Shown here: positions 1 through 8,600 of the stretch, in pieces
Numbering within the stretch: the first letter of the stretch is position 1
How the letters are laid out: the number at the start of each line of letters is the position of its first letter
From: a virus
Direction: 5' to 3' (one strand)
Virus record (IMG/VR): IMGVR_UViG_3300042568_001401
Coordinates: 1 to 48,724 of that record
DNA: 48,724 nucleotides
Notes under the pieces: generated by a model
What the model saw: the letters and a program-made list of their open reading frames with translations, nothing else
Told to the model about the DNA's origin: nothing
Database searches by the model: none
Translations under genes and position numbers: made by a program

Positions 1-1361
1 AGTTTCTGCTTGATATCAACATCCATGTCACGCAACTGAGTGCGCTTGGTCTGCGTCAGCTGGTCCATCGGAATACGAGTGGCGCGGCTGATTTCCTGCA
101 TGATTTCTGTACGGTTCACACACCAGCCACCAGCATCCTGCACCTTCTGTTTGGCACAGGCTGTATCAATCATGTCAATGGCCTTATCTGGCAGCTTCTT
201 GTCAGTCTGATACCGTACGGTCAAATCCACAGCAGCGTCAATCGCCTCATCTGTAATTTTGCCGCCGTGGAAGTCTTCAAACTTGCTCTTGATCCCTCGC
301 AGAATCAGCTTGGCTTCAGCTGGCGTGGGTTCATCCACTCCCAGTCGATAGAACCGACGCATCAAAGCACGATCCTTTTCAAAGCTCTGGCTGAATTCCT
401 CCCAGGTGGTGCTGGCGATCACTTTGATTTTGCCTTTGCTAATGGCCGGCTTGATCATGTTAGCAAAGTCCGGGCCGCGATCAGCACCACCGCCTGCACC
501 TCTCATCTGATGCGCTTCATCCACAAACAGAATGCACTTGCCCAGTGAGCTCAGACTATCTATTACTTCCACCAGTTTTTCTTCAAACTCGCCGCGATAT
601 TTGCTGCCTGCCACCAGAGTGCCGATATCCAGATTCCACACGGTCCAATCTCGGAGGTAGTTGGGAACTTCTCCATTCACAATGTTCAGTGCCAGACCTT
701 CAGCCAATGCAGTTTTACCCACACCCGGATCGCCCACCAACAGCACATTGCTCTTGTTGCGTTTTGCTAGTACCTGGGTGATTTCAGAAATTTCAGTTTC
801 TCGCCCAATCACTGGGTCAATACGCCCGTCCCGAGCTTGGTCGTTGAGATTTACACAGTATTTTTCCAGACATTCCAGTGCTTGTTTCTGATCAATTTCT
901 CCGTGACCACTTTTATTTTGTTTGTGTTGCTGATATCTCTCAGCGCAGAAGGGTTCAAATTTTTCTCGTTCTACGCCATACTTGAGTAGAATATAAGAGG
1001 AAAAACTGCTGGTTTCGTGCATAATGGCTGTGTATAGATTCAGCAACTGTAGCTGATCCTGGTTCTGAAACATAGCCTGACTAGCAGCCCGATTAAAAAT
1101 TCGCTCCAAAGACGCAGTGCGAGTAGGAGTAGTATCAGGCGTTTTGGATTTTAGAGTACGATGATTCTCCAAATAAGTCTTGAGCTCTGACCCCAGGTCA
1201 TCAACATCGACACCAAAATCTTTTAGTACCGTTTTGAAATTTCGGTAACAGATCATGCTATAAAGCAAATGTTCTGTAGTCACATATTGATGGTTCAGAG
1301 CGTTAGCATATTCCACGGCTTTACTGAGTACAAGTGTAATTTCTGGATTATCTTTTAGCAA
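1..1361 (-). CDS. clpA: ClpA-type AAA+ unfoldase, 3' part beyond the window
   Basis: About 453 N-terminal codons are visible; the gene leaves the window at base 1. The protein has a Clp N-domain (about residues 1-150), then an AAA+ D1 module with Walker A GDPGVGKTAL near residue 209, Walker B ILFVDEAH near 277 and an arginine-finger region RALMRRF near 332. It passes directly into the D1-D2 linker (IPMDQL) without the coiled-coil M domain of ClpB, so ClpA is the better call. It should unfold substrates for a ClpP-type protease; a ClpP-like protein is encoded at 39914-40543. I chose a TTG start at 1361 because AAGGA lies at the right distance upstream, there is no in-frame ATG, and the upstream stop is at 1404-1406. 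dnaJ lies directly upstream. Confidence 0.88.
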   Translation of the reverse strand, partial: MLKDNPEITLVLSKAVEYANALNHQYVTTEHLLYSMICYRNFKTVLKDFGVDVDDLGSELKTYLENHRTLKSKTPDTTPTRTASLERIFNRAASQAMFQNQDQLQLLNLYTAIMHETSSFSSYILLKYGVEREKFEPFCAERYQQHKQNKSGHGEIDQKQALECLEKYCVNLNDQARDGRIDPVIGRETEISEITQVLAKRNKSNVLLVGDPGVGKTALAEGLALNIVNGEVPNYLRDWTVWNLDIGTLVAGSKYRGEFEEKLVEVIDSLSSLGKCILFVDEAHQMRGAGGGADRGPDFANMIKPAISKGKIKVIASTTWEEFSQSFEKDRALMRRFYRLGVDEPTPAEAKLILRGIKSKFEDFHGGKITDEAIDAAVDLTVRYQTDKKLPDKAIDMIDTACAKQKVQDAGGWCVNRTEIMQEISRATRIPMDQLTQTKRTQLRDMDVDIKQK

Positions 1362-1381
1362 AGTATTTTCCTTTAGTATTA

Positions 1382-1411
1382 ATGATAGCAATTGTCGGTG
1401 CCATTAGTCAA
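1382..1411 (-). promoter_or_regulatory. sigma70-like promoter of clpA
   Basis: TTGACT (1406-1411) and TATCAT (1382-1387) are separated by 18 nt, with TTGC directly before the -10. It sits in the short gap between dnaJ and clpA and matches the other early-type promoters in the window. Confidence 0.65.
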
Positions 1412-1417
1412 AACAAA

Positions 1418-2203
1418 TTAGCTCAAAATACTCTTTAGTTGCTCTTTTTGGTCATCTGTCAGTTTAGGTAACTCAATGTGAATTTTTATCATCATGTCTC
1501 CTCGCTGTCGACTAACACGAGTAAAACCACCCTGACCTTTGACTCTCAATATTGTGCCTGGTTGGCAAGCATCAGGTACACGGATTTCCAGATTTGATCC
1601 AAAAGGATCACGCACTGCGACAGAACACCCGATCCAGGCATCAACCACAGACAGTGTTTTTTCTGCATAAAGATCCCCGTTACGAAGTTCAAAATTATCA
1701 TAGGGCTGAACACGGATTCGTACATAAAGATCGCCGGGTGGCAGTTTGGGGTTAATTGTACTACCCTGGCCACTGTATTTCACAGCATCTCCAGTTTGAG
1801 AACCAGGCGGAATAGTGATATTAACGGTGCGAGTTTTTCCGTTGTCATCGATCTCAATAGTTTTAGTGCATCCCTGAATATGCTCTGCAACTGTGATCAT
1901 AATGGCGGCTTCAAAATTGGGATTCGCAGGTCTATACCCAAACCCCTGTGTGCTGAATTTTTCAAAGATTTCTTTAAAGAAATCTTGTTCATTGAAATTT
2001 GAGAAAGGATGTGAGTTCTGACTATGTGTTTGATTTTTTTGGGGATTGGTCAGCTGCTGATAAGCGTTTTGTATTTCCATAAAACGATCAGGATCACCAC
2101 CTTTGTCGGGATGATGATCCTTTGCCAATCGTCTGTATGCCGCTTTGATTTCATCTGCTGAAGCAGTCTGGTCTATCCCCAGTACTGTCCATGGATTGGG
2201 CAT
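1418..2203 (-). CDS. dnaJ: DnaJ-like (class B J-domain) co-chaperone
   Basis: 261 aa. The J domain occupies about residues 3-65 with the HPD motif (DHHPDKG), followed by a short Phe-rich linker and two DnaJ C-terminal beta domains (about 100-258). The cysteine zinc-finger repeats of class A DnaJ are absent, so this resembles CbpA/class B proteins. Expected role: stimulating host DnaK on phage or host clients. It lies between the small basic protein gene (2206-2391) and clpA; the start ATG follows the upstream stop by 2 nt, suggesting translational coupling. Confidence 0.9.
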   Translation of the reverse strand: MPNPWTVLGIDQTASADEIKAAYRRLAKDHHPDKGGDPDRFMEIQNAYQQLTNPQKNQTHSQNSHPFSNFNEQDFFKEIFEKFSTQGFGYRPANPNFEAAIMITVAEHIQGCTKTIEIDDNGKTRTVNITIPPGSQTGDAVKYSGQGSTINPKLPPGDLYVRIRVQPYDNFELRNGDLYAEKTLSVVDAWIGCSVAVRDPFGSNLEIRVPDACQPGTILRVKGQGGFTRVSRQRGDMMIKIHIELPKLTDDQKEQLKSILS

Positions 2204-2205
2204 GT

Positions 2206-2391
2206 TTACTTGTTGTCTGCTGCGTTCTTGGCTTCCTGAATTTCAGCTCTGCGAGCCTTGGCCAGTTTGCCCATGTCACCCAGTGCTTTGCGAGCACGAG
2301 CGGCAGCAGCCTTTACTCCCTTGCTTTCAAACTTCTCAGTTTCAGCAACATAAGTCTCATAAGCAGAAACAATTTGTTCATGTAGTGTCAT
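2206..2391 (-). CDS. Small histone H1-like (Hc1-type) basic protein
   Basis: 61 aa, Lys/Arg/Ala-rich and predicted helical. The segment KGVKAAAARARKALGDMGK followed by LAKARRAEIQ resembles the KAAGTRVRKGMQELK core of bacterial Hc1/H1-like DNA-binding proteins. The role in DNA compaction is inferred from this similarity only. AGAGGAG lies upstream of the start. It is in the same operon as dnaJ and clpA. An alternative is an unrelated helical structural peptide. Confidence 0.5.
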   Translation of the reverse strand: MTLHEQIVSAYETYVAETEKFESKGVKAAAARARKALGDMGKLAKARRAEIQEAKNAADNK

Positions 2392-2453
2392 TGATGTTTA
2401 TACGCTCCTCTGAATAGTTATTTTGTTGAATACTCTGTGCTGAAAAATTCTCG

Positions 2454-3068
2454 CTAAAACCGTTTGGCTTTGGGAAATCCAGATTTGCTTTTTACTGGTG
2501 TGTCTGGAGTGGTATCCACACTGATGTTAATTTGTGGTTGTACATAGGGCTGCGGCGCTGGCTGTGCAACCGGTTGCGGCGTTGGTGTATATACTGGTTC
2601 ACTGTAACCGGGATTTACGCCAGGGTTAGCAGGCATCTGGTTAAACTGTGGTGGTGTGTTTTGTATGGGCTGAGGGAACTGACCAGTGTTAAACTGATTG
2701 TTCTGCGGCGGCACATACTGTGGAATCAGTGGACCAGTTTTTGCGTTTGTATCCCAACTACCAGGCATTTCGGGCATTCCGCCAGTGTCGGTACCAGAAA
2801 TTTTTTCCTGACCTCGGCTCCAAGCACTAACACCAATCACAGCACCCATGGCAATATGAAACATGCCGCCACCCTGGATGGTTAGTGGTTGCCACTGTAT
2901 GTAAGGTTGGTGAGTTGCTACACTATAGATTCCTAACAGAATAGGCCCTAGCATGAAATCAAATAGAACAATAATAGCATAGTTCCAGGCCATAAGTGGG
3001 CGCCAGAGTTCTTTAAGATAGCCGTCCACGCTCTTGTATTTTTCGGCTCGTCGAGCAATTAAACCCAT
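2454..3068 (-). CDS. Holin-like membrane protein (3TM holin family)
   Basis: 204 aa. Hydrophobic segments lie at about 26-50 and 66-84, with the pattern RPLMAWNYAIIVLFDF ... GGGMFHIAMGAVIGVSAWSRG typical of the Holin_3TM / GTA holin family. The C-terminal half (about 105-190) is an extended Pro/Gln/Asn-rich tail ending in a basic patch, longer than in typical members. It lies next to the lipase and spanin genes, consistent with a lysis cassette in the cytoplasmic membrane. It ends in TAG; a second in-frame stop follows 12 codons on. Confidence 0.75.
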   Translation of the reverse strand: MGLIARRAEKYKSVDGYLKELWRPLMAWNYAIIVLFDFMLGPILLGIYSVATHQPYIQWQPLTIQGGGMFHIAMGAVIGVSAWSRGQEKISGTDTGGMPEMPGSWDTNAKTGPLIPQYVPPQNNQFNTGQFPQPIQNTPPQFNQMPANPGVNPGYSEPVYTPTPQPVAQPAPQPYVQPQINISVDTTPDTPVKSKSGFPKAKRF

Positions 3069-3090
3069 TGTAATTCTCCTTGTTTGAATT

Positions 3091-3879
3091 TTACCCTTGA
3101 GGCATTACTATGCCATTCTTAAATCGTTCCAGTGCAGCCACATACTGTACCATACTGTGACTGTCCACATATCCCAGTGTATCGTCAGTGGCTGCTCTTT
3201 TCCAAGCAGTGAGACGATCCCATTCTCGGTTGAATACATTATGGTTAGGTACCACGTTACCCCAACTGTTGATGTAATGCATTTCACCAAAATGCCCGTA
3301 TCCCATAAGCACTCCAGGGCTACGAGGAACTATGTCCATATTATTGACCCAGCGATGATGTTCAATACCAGCACAAGTCAAACGACTGCCCAGCATACTA
3401 AATGCACGTGGCGCCCCATAGGTATAAAGTTTTTGTGGTTTAATCATTTCAGGATCGTGTAACATGCGCACAGCCATGATGCTGGCCATTGCTCCGCCCA
3501 GACTATGTCCAGCAAAAAACACAGGCTTATAACCATCTTCCAGGATGTGATGTTTTACTTCATCCCAAAGATTGTCCACGCTCTGGCGAAATCCTGCATG
3601 TACCATACCCAAACGAGGTTCTTTAGCGTACCAGACTTTGAGGTCAGCTATTGCATCACGTGGGTCAGATACTTCTGTTCCACGACATACCACAATGTTC
3701 TCGGTGCGATTTTCCAAAATGTATCCCTGAGAACCATTACGATCCAGGAAAGTTACATTGGTGTACCCTAGTTTTTTAAATTGTGGACGAGCTTCTTTGG
3801 GGGCTTGATAACACAGTCCACTTAACACTGCAAAAAACCAACTCTGTTCAGCAAAGGAAAGGTCTTTAACTCCAGGCAT
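3091..3879 (-). CDS. Class 3 lipase (alpha/beta hydrolase)
   Basis: 262 aa. The nucleophile elbow GHSLGGA (Ser126), Asp182 in NNMDIVPRSP and His241 near the C-terminus fit the Ser-Asp-His triad of Lipase_3 enzymes; VVCRGTE at 63-69 matches the oxyanion-loop region. No signal peptide is seen. It sits between the o-spanin and holin genes, so a role in membrane or outer-membrane lipid disruption at lysis is a reasonable inference; a lipid-metabolism role is the alternative. AAAGGAG precedes the start. Confidence 0.85.
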   Translation of the reverse strand: MPGVKDLSFAEQSWFFAVLSGLCYQAPKEARPQFKKLGYTNVTFLDRNGSQGYILENRTENIVVCRGTEVSDPRDAIADLKVWYAKEPRLGMVHAGFRQSVDNLWDEVKHHILEDGYKPVFFAGHSLGGAMASIMAVRMLHDPEMIKPQKLYTYGAPRAFSMLGSRLTCAGIEHHRWVNNMDIVPRSPGVLMGYGHFGEMHYINSWGNVVPNHNVFNREWDRLTAWKRAATDDTLGYVDSHSMVQYVAALERFKNGIVMPQG

Positions 3880-3937
3880 TTTTGATCTCCTTTTGGTATA
3901 TTATATTTACACCATTTGAGACCAAAATAGTATAGTG

Positions 3938-4528
3938 TTATTTCTTCACATACTGTGGTATCAGTTTAGCCAGCCGTTTTTTAGCACCAGCGGCTGGTTG
4001 AGTGTTATTGCTAATAGGATTGGCTGGTGGTGCAGCAGTGGGCGCGGATGCGGGTGTTTCGGCAGGTTTGGCCACAGGCGTTTCGGCAGGTTTTGTGACT
4101 GGTGTATTGGTTTGTGCAGCCTGCATCTGAGCTATTATACTGGCAGGAGGAGTTAGGCTTTCTGGATTATCCGGAACCCCATAGTAGCTCTTCAATGCGA
4201 AAATCACTGATTTTTGTTGAGAAACATAACCGCGTATCTTGGTCATGTTAATGCTTAGAGCTTCGTAACCTTTTTCATCCAGTGCAAAAAATACTGGTTG
4301 TAATCCACTGTCTTTGATTTTTTTCATTTGTTCCTGAAAGTTGGATTCCGTAACGATTTGCCACCGCATACCGTCCAGTTGTAGTGGTGGGATAGCAGGC
4401 AGATCAATGGGTTTTCTGTCAACCGGAGCAACTTGAACTTGAACTTTGCGACTAAAACAACTACTTAGCAGCAACAGGTTTAGGCTGAGCAAGCAGGTCA
4501 GGACAAAGTGAATTGGTGATTTTGCCAT
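3938..4528 (-). CDS. Outer-membrane lipoprotein, o-spanin candidate
   Basis: 196 aa. It begins with a lipoprotein signal (hydrophobic stretch then LLLLSSC, Cys24). The body has no recognised domain; the C-terminal third is a Pro/Ala/Thr-rich linker with TPVTKPAETPVAKPAET repeats and a basic end. It starts inside the 3' end of the upstream i-spanin-like gene (68-nt overlap in another frame), the arrangement of Rz/Rz1 pairs. The function rests on that architecture and the lipobox; the protein is longer than most o-spanins. Confidence 0.7.
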   Translation of the reverse strand: MAKSPIHFVLTCLLSLNLLLLSSCFSRKVQVQVAPVDRKPIDLPAIPPLQLDGMRWQIVTESNFQEQMKKIKDSGLQPVFFALDEKGYEALSINMTKIRGYVSQQKSVIFALKSYYGVPDNPESLTPPASIIAQMQAAQTNTPVTKPAETPVAKPAETPASAPTAAPPANPISNNTQPAAGAKKRLAKLIPQYVKK

Positions 4529-4955
4529 TGCGTTCTCCTTCGGATAGTGGACTGCCAGTTAATAGTTCAAAGCACCTCAATTGTTCCAACGTACCACGGT
4601 TTACTGCTCGTTCTATGGTGTCGGTTTTTTCTACCGCAGCTTTTCCTAATGTGGTTACTGCACCAGTGGCAGGGTCAGTTCTGGGTCCCAGTTTTGTTCT
4701 CATATCATCAATACTCTGCTGGGTTCGTTGCATTGCACGATTTACTTCGCCTCTGAGCTCAGTGGCTTTTTTGATGTCTTTTTCTATCTGTTCACGTATG
4801 GCTTTTTGCTGCTCTACTTCTATTTCTTTACGAGCAATTTCAGCAGCCTGTTCTTGTAATTTTTTCTGACTGCTGCGATAATAAAGCCAAAATCCCAGCA
4901 TCATGACTGCTAGTCCAACACCCACAATAGCCATTAATTTTGCTCGCATGAACAT
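4461..4955 (-). CDS. i-spanin (Rz-like) inner-membrane protein
   Basis: 164 aa. One N-terminal transmembrane segment (about 6-26) is followed by a long charged coiled coil (about 30-90), then a C-terminal part containing LRCFELLTGSPLSEGERNG and a conserved-looking CPDLL. This is the layout of Rz-type i-spanins that span the periplasm and bind the o-spanin. The two cysteines could form disulfides. It ends in TAG within the o-spanin gene. Confidence 0.78.
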   Translation of the reverse strand: MFMRAKLMAIVGVGLAVMMLGFWLYYRSSQKKLQEQAAEIARKEIEVEQQKAIREQIEKDIKKATELRGEVNRAMQRTQQSIDDMRTKLGPRTDPATGAVTTLGKAAVEKTDTIERAVNRGTLEQLRCFELLTGSPLSEGERNGKITNSLCPDLLAQPKPVAAK

Positions 4956-4966
4956 AAGAGATCCTT

Positions 4967-5506
4967 TTAGATACCAGCTAGATTTTGTAATTGCTTGAGA
5001 TCCTGGTCTTCCACAGGTGCAGTGGATACTGGTAACCCTGCTGCTGTTTTAAGATCATCAATGGGTTTTTGATAGCGTTTACGATATTCTTTAGGGCTCA
5101 GCGGGACAATGTTATCAAAATTTTCTTTGGTGAAAGGCTGGTACTCTTTGTCTTTCATAAATTTGAATTTCCACTGGTTGGGATTAATACCACTGGCTGC
5201 TTTGAGATCGCTGAGTATCTTGTGTATTTTTTCATACATTGTGGTTCTTCTAGCCAGTTCCATAAACACCAGATAACGGTTGATACTGATCTCACTATTA
5301 CTGATATCAGCATCCAGAACAAAATCATAACCACGTTCCAGAAAATCCACCAGGTCACTTGCAGCAACTTTGTCATCCACTGTGAAGCTGATTACACAAT
5401 TTTTGTCATCACGACTCATTTTGCTTTTGTATTCATCCACATGAATCCAATTTTGCAAAACATTTTCCAGATCGCCCACTTCAAAACTTTCAGTTAGATG
5501 TTTCAT
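4967..5506 (-). CDS. Conserved T4-like phage protein of unknown function
   Basis: 179 aa, soluble and acidic. The N-terminus MKHLTESFEVGDLENVL resembles proteins I recall from marine T4-like phages, usually annotated as hypothetical or virion-associated. No catalytic motif is visible. Its start overlaps the stop of the upstream gene (ATGA), so the two are probably translationally coupled. MKHLTESFE could be a capsid-targeting-like N-terminus, but that is weak here. Confidence 0.65.
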   Translation of the reverse strand: MKHLTESFEVGDLENVLQNWIHVDEYKSKMSRDDKNCVISFTVDDKVAASDLVDFLERGYDFVLDADISNSEISINRYLVFMELARRTTMYEKIHKILSDLKAASGINPNQWKFKFMKDKEYQPFTKENFDNIVPLSPKEYRKRYQKPIDDLKTAAGLPVSTAPVEDQDLKQLQNLAGI

Positions 5507-6078
5507 AATCCCAAACCTCCAGTTTGCTCTTCTCCAGCGGCTCCTTGCATTTCGTCTGATACCTGCTGATCCACTTGATCGCTGTTGACACCCTGTTTGT
5601 CCAGATCTTTCTCGTATGCAGCATCAATGTCATCCAGATCCACTGTGCTGTTTAGTACATCTGCCACACCGCGTTCAATGTCTTTGATCAAACTCTTGGG
5701 TAAATCAATGGTTACTAACCATATCTGCTTTTGTGCAATACGGGGTTTTTTAATACCAGGACGATAGTCATCAGCTGATTTAACCTCAATGGGGTACAAT
5801 AACCAATCTTTGGACCACTGCACACGGGCTCCAAAGTTCAGTAATCGTTCAGCACCAGCTGGGTCTGGCATCATACCATAGGGCCACATAAACGTGCATT
5901 TTACACGATACTTGCCAACTTCAGGCCCCTGAACCAGCTCACCAGTCTTCCAGTTCATAAAAGCATACAGATTCATTTCGTCCAGCACTCTTTCAAAATC
6001 CAATAGAGTATTCAGAGAAGAGCTGGACATGCTCACTTGTTTTATGTTTTCAATAATTTCTTTCAGCTGAGTTGCCAT
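5503..6078 (-). CDS. Conserved T4-like phage protein of unknown function
   Basis: 191 aa. The block MSSSSLNTLLDFERVLDE and later CTFMWPYGMMPDPAGAERLL resemble a protein conserved in marine T4-like phages. No enzymatic motif is seen. The C-terminus (about 165-191) is Gln/Gly/Glu-rich. It is the first gene of the minus operon leading into the lysis genes, preceded by a late box at 6097-6104 and a GGAAGG ribosome-binding region. Confidence 0.65.
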   Translation of the reverse strand: MATQLKEIIENIKQVSMSSSSLNTLLDFERVLDEMNLYAFMNWKTGELVQGPEVGKYRVKCTFMWPYGMMPDPAGAERLLNFGARVQWSKDWLLYPIEVKSADDYRPGIKKPRIAQKQIWLVTIDLPKSLIKDIERGVADVLNSTVDLDDIDAAYEKDLDKQGVNSDQVDQQVSDEMQGAAGEEQTGGLGL

Positions 6079-6096
6079 CTTTTATTGCCTTCCATT

Positions 6097-6104
6097 TATT
6101 TATA
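6097..6104 (-). promoter_or_regulatory. T4-type late promoter box
   Basis: A perfect TATAAATA on the minus strand, 18 nt before the ATG of the 191-aa gene. Unlike the leaderless late genes in this window it leaves room for a GGAAGG ribosome-binding site. Confidence 0.7.
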
Positions 6105-6226
6105 CTATCTGAACGAAAAGGCATACTGTTTACTTAGTCAAAATTTTCAGCAAAAACACATTGTGGTGAATATTTTTTCATATCGCTTAAATATCATAGA
6201 CATCCACTAAATCCAGGGAGGACTTG

Positions 6227-6952
6227 ATGTCGAAGAAAAGACAGCAACAAAAAGCGGCAACTAATGCCAACAACACGATCCAATTTGATCGAGTACAGAA
6301 AAATTCCCTTAATATTGTACCTCGAAACACTGTCCAAGAGGAATATTTGGACTTGCTCATGGACCCCACTAAGTATATTGTTTTTGCAGTGGGTCCTGCA
6401 GGTACCGGCAAAACTCTCTTGGCCATGATGGCTGGCATACAAGCCTTGCGTGATGGCACAGTAAAACGATTGATATTAACCAGACCAGCCGTGGGAGTAG
6501 AGGGTGAAAGCCATGGTTATTTGCCTGGTGACCTCAATAGCAAAATGGCACCATGGACTCAACCACTGTTTGATATCATCAGAGAATGTTATGATATGAA
6601 CCAAATTGAACAAATGATCCAGAATCAAACCATTGAGCTAGCACCTCTGGCATACATGAGAGGTAGAACTTTCAAGAATGCTTGGGTAATAGCTGACGAG
6701 ATGCAAAATGCCACACCTGCCCAAATGAAAATGTTGCTTACCCGCATTGGTGAAGGTAGCAAAATCATACTCACTGGTGATCTTGCACAAACTGATCGCA
6801 AAGCATCCCAAAACGGGTTGCTGGATTTTAAAACTCTAGTGTCTCAGATAGGAAAATGCCGCTTTGTGAGCGGAATTGAATTCAATTACAATCACATCGA
6901 GCGGCATCCTGCTGTTGCTGAAATTTTAAAAATTTACGGCGAAACTGTTTGA
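6227..6952 (+). CDS. phoH: PhoH-like P-loop ATPase
   Basis: 241 aa. Walker A GPAGTGKT at 56-63, Walker B VIADEMQN and the sensor-like LTGDLAQTD identify the PhoH family, which is widespread in marine phages; its cellular role is unsettled (RNA metabolism or phosphate stress). I start at ATG 6227 because GGGAGG ends 5 nt upstream; a TTG one codon earlier would be too close. It is one of four plus-strand genes, transcribed divergently from the lysis operon. Its last 19 bases overlap the convergent 139-aa gene. Confidence 0.9.
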   Translation: MSKKRQQQKAATNANNTIQFDRVQKNSLNIVPRNTVQEEYLDLLMDPTKYIVFAVGPAGTGKTLLAMMAGIQALRDGTVKRLILTRPAVGVEGESHGYLPGDLNSKMAPWTQPLFDIIRECYDMNQIEQMIQNQTIELAPLAYMRGRTFKNAWVIADEMQNATPAQMKMLLTRIGEGSKIILTGDLAQTDRKASQNGLLDFKTLVSQIGKCRFVSGIEFNYNHIERHPAVAEILKIYGETV

Positions 6953-7353
6953 TCTGAAATAGTCTCGGTATTTGGTTCCGCTGCTGGTTGTTGTGGATGT
7001 TCAACTGGCAGCGGACCAGACGTTTCGGGTACAATTTCATTACCTTGTTCGTCAACGGCCTTGATGCCCACGGCTGCAAAGATACGATCAAAGTAAGTTT
7101 GATAGTTCTTATAGAAATAGGCAAACACCATGTCAAAATCAGTGCCAATGCGATCAGCGACACTGCATTTCAGCATCTGCTGGCCAAAAATATCCAGCAC
7201 CACGTTGTTTTCCCTGAGGTCTTTATCAGTGGGTTTGATCACGAAATTTACCGATTCGTCCCAGCGAAAATTTTCTTGGTCTAGAATATAGCCCTTTTCG
7301 CTGGTTCTTTTTGGGTCCCGAGGAACCTTGTAGTATTTTGCTAGTAGATACAT
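6934..7353 (-). CDS. Conserved phage hypothetical protein
   Basis: 139 aa. It begins MYLLAKYYKVPRDPKRTS, like a small protein family I recall from T4-like marine phages, and has a Pro/Glu-rich C-terminal tail (about 108-139). No known domain. It lies directly downstream of the clamp-loader gene (8 nt gap) and converges with phoH. Confidence 0.6.
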   Translation of the reverse strand: MYLLAKYYKVPRDPKRTSEKGYILDQENFRWDESVNFVIKPTDKDLRENNVVLDIFGQQMLKCSVADRIGTDFDMVFAYFYKNYQTYFDRIFAAVGIKAVDEQGNEIVPETSGPLPVEHPQQPAAEPNTETISDQTVSP

Positions 7354-7361
7354 AGTCTTCC

Positions 7362-8291
7362 TTAATTGATTTGTCCTAATTCTGTGAACATGGCTGCTAC
7401 GTTGATTTCGTGATCAGCAACCATGCTGGCGTTCACTGCTGCTTTGCGTATAATCAAAATAGCCTGATCCTGTCCCTCTGGTGTTTTGCTCCATAATTCC
7501 AGGTTCTGATAAGCCCAGGTGATCAGTTCCTCAACATCATCTGCAGATATATTGTTGCATATCAGATTACGAGCTTCACGAATTTTACCACTCTTGAACA
7601 AGTCAGTAGCAGTGATACGATAATCCGCAGTGCCAGTATGAGCTTCTTTGCTCAACGTCAACTGGCCGTTTATGGTATTCATTTGACAAATGTTGATGCA
7701 TTTTCTAAGATCAGGAAACGTGGCTTTTACATAAGTGTCTAGAATATCTAAAGTTTGTTCAGTAAACTCCACGTTTTCATTGATAAGAATTTCTGCTATG
7801 CGTTGAGTGAACCCAGTGATGTTGAGTTTTTCAATATGAAACCCCTGACACCGACTTTTGATAGCTGGCAAAATTTTGTGCGGAAGATTGCAGGTCAAAA
7901 TAAATCTAGCCGTGTCAGCATGAGTTTCCATGATGTTTCTCAAGCCAGCCTGTGCTGGCTGACTCAAGTGATCGGCTTCTTCCAGCAAAACCACTTTGCT
8001 GGGACCAAAGGGCATAGTGCTCACGAAGTTCAAGATATTGGTTCTGATATTTTCAATACCAGTTATTGCACTGGCATTGATTTCCAACATATCATAGGGA
8101 TGTATGTTTATAGCACCAATCAATATTCTGGCCAGTGTGGTCTTGCCAGTACCTGGTCCTCCGCTAAACAACAAATGGGGGATCTGTTGATCCTGTATCC
8201 AATTTTCAATCTGAAGTTTCTGCTGCTCACCAGCAAACACATACCCCTCAAGTGTCTTGGGGCGGTATTTTTCTACCCATAGATCTTTCAT
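7362..8291 (-). CDS. Sliding-clamp loader ATPase (gp44/RFC small-subunit type)
   Basis: 309 aa. AAA+ features: box II PKTLEGYVFAGEQ, Walker A SGGPGTGKTT (43-52), DExx-type Walker B VVLLEEADHL (near 105) and the clamp-loader signature SRC (near 148) with the C-terminal RFC-like helical domain. It should load the phage sliding clamp as part of the replisome, as T4 gp44 does with gp62. No gp62 or gp45 gene is visible in the window. A TATAAAATA-like sequence ends 5 nt before the ATG. Confidence 0.92.
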   Translation of the reverse strand: MKDLWVEKYRPKTLEGYVFAGEQQKLQIENWIQDQQIPHLLFSGGPGTGKTTLARILIGAINIHPYDMLEINASAITGIENIRTNILNFVSTMPFGPSKVVLLEEADHLSQPAQAGLRNIMETHADTARFILTCNLPHKILPAIKSRCQGFHIEKLNITGFTQRIAEILINENVEFTEQTLDILDTYVKATFPDLRKCINICQMNTINGQLTLSKEAHTGTADYRITATDLFKSGKIREARNLICNNISADDVEELITWAYQNLELWSKTPEGQDQAILIIRKAAVNASMVADHEINVAAMFTELGQIN

Positions 8292-8317
8292 GTTCTTATT
8301 TTATATATTCCTTCTGA

Positions 8318-8545
8318 TTATCGATGTTTAAGAGTCCAGTACGCAACTGCTTGACTTATCATTTCTTTCAGTGAGGGATCTCGCTCACTATCCACCAACA
8401 TATCCAACAATTCTACCAATTGGAATTCTGTGTACTGGTTTTTATTCCAAAACGAAGAACGCCTTATTCTTATGGTTTTGCCACCATTGGGACTTTCGTA
8501 TATAAGTTCTTTGAGGTGAGTGCTGCGATCGTGATGGCTATTCAT
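8318..8545 (-). CDS. Small hypothetical protein
   Basis: 75 aa, basic N-terminal half and helical C-terminal half (FQLVELLDMLVDSERDPSLK). Not recognised. It is the gene just upstream of the clamp loader. TATAAGATA lies 4 nt before the ATG, so a modified late or early -10 element may drive it. Confidence 0.55.
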   Translation of the reverse strand: MNSHHDRSTHLKELIYESPNGGKTIRIRRSSFWNKNQYTEFQLVELLDMLVDSERDPSLKEMISQAVAYWTLKHR

Positions 8546-8600
8546 GTTCTATCTTATATATTATACAAGTGGCGTTGCTGAGATTTTTTGTATTAGATTT

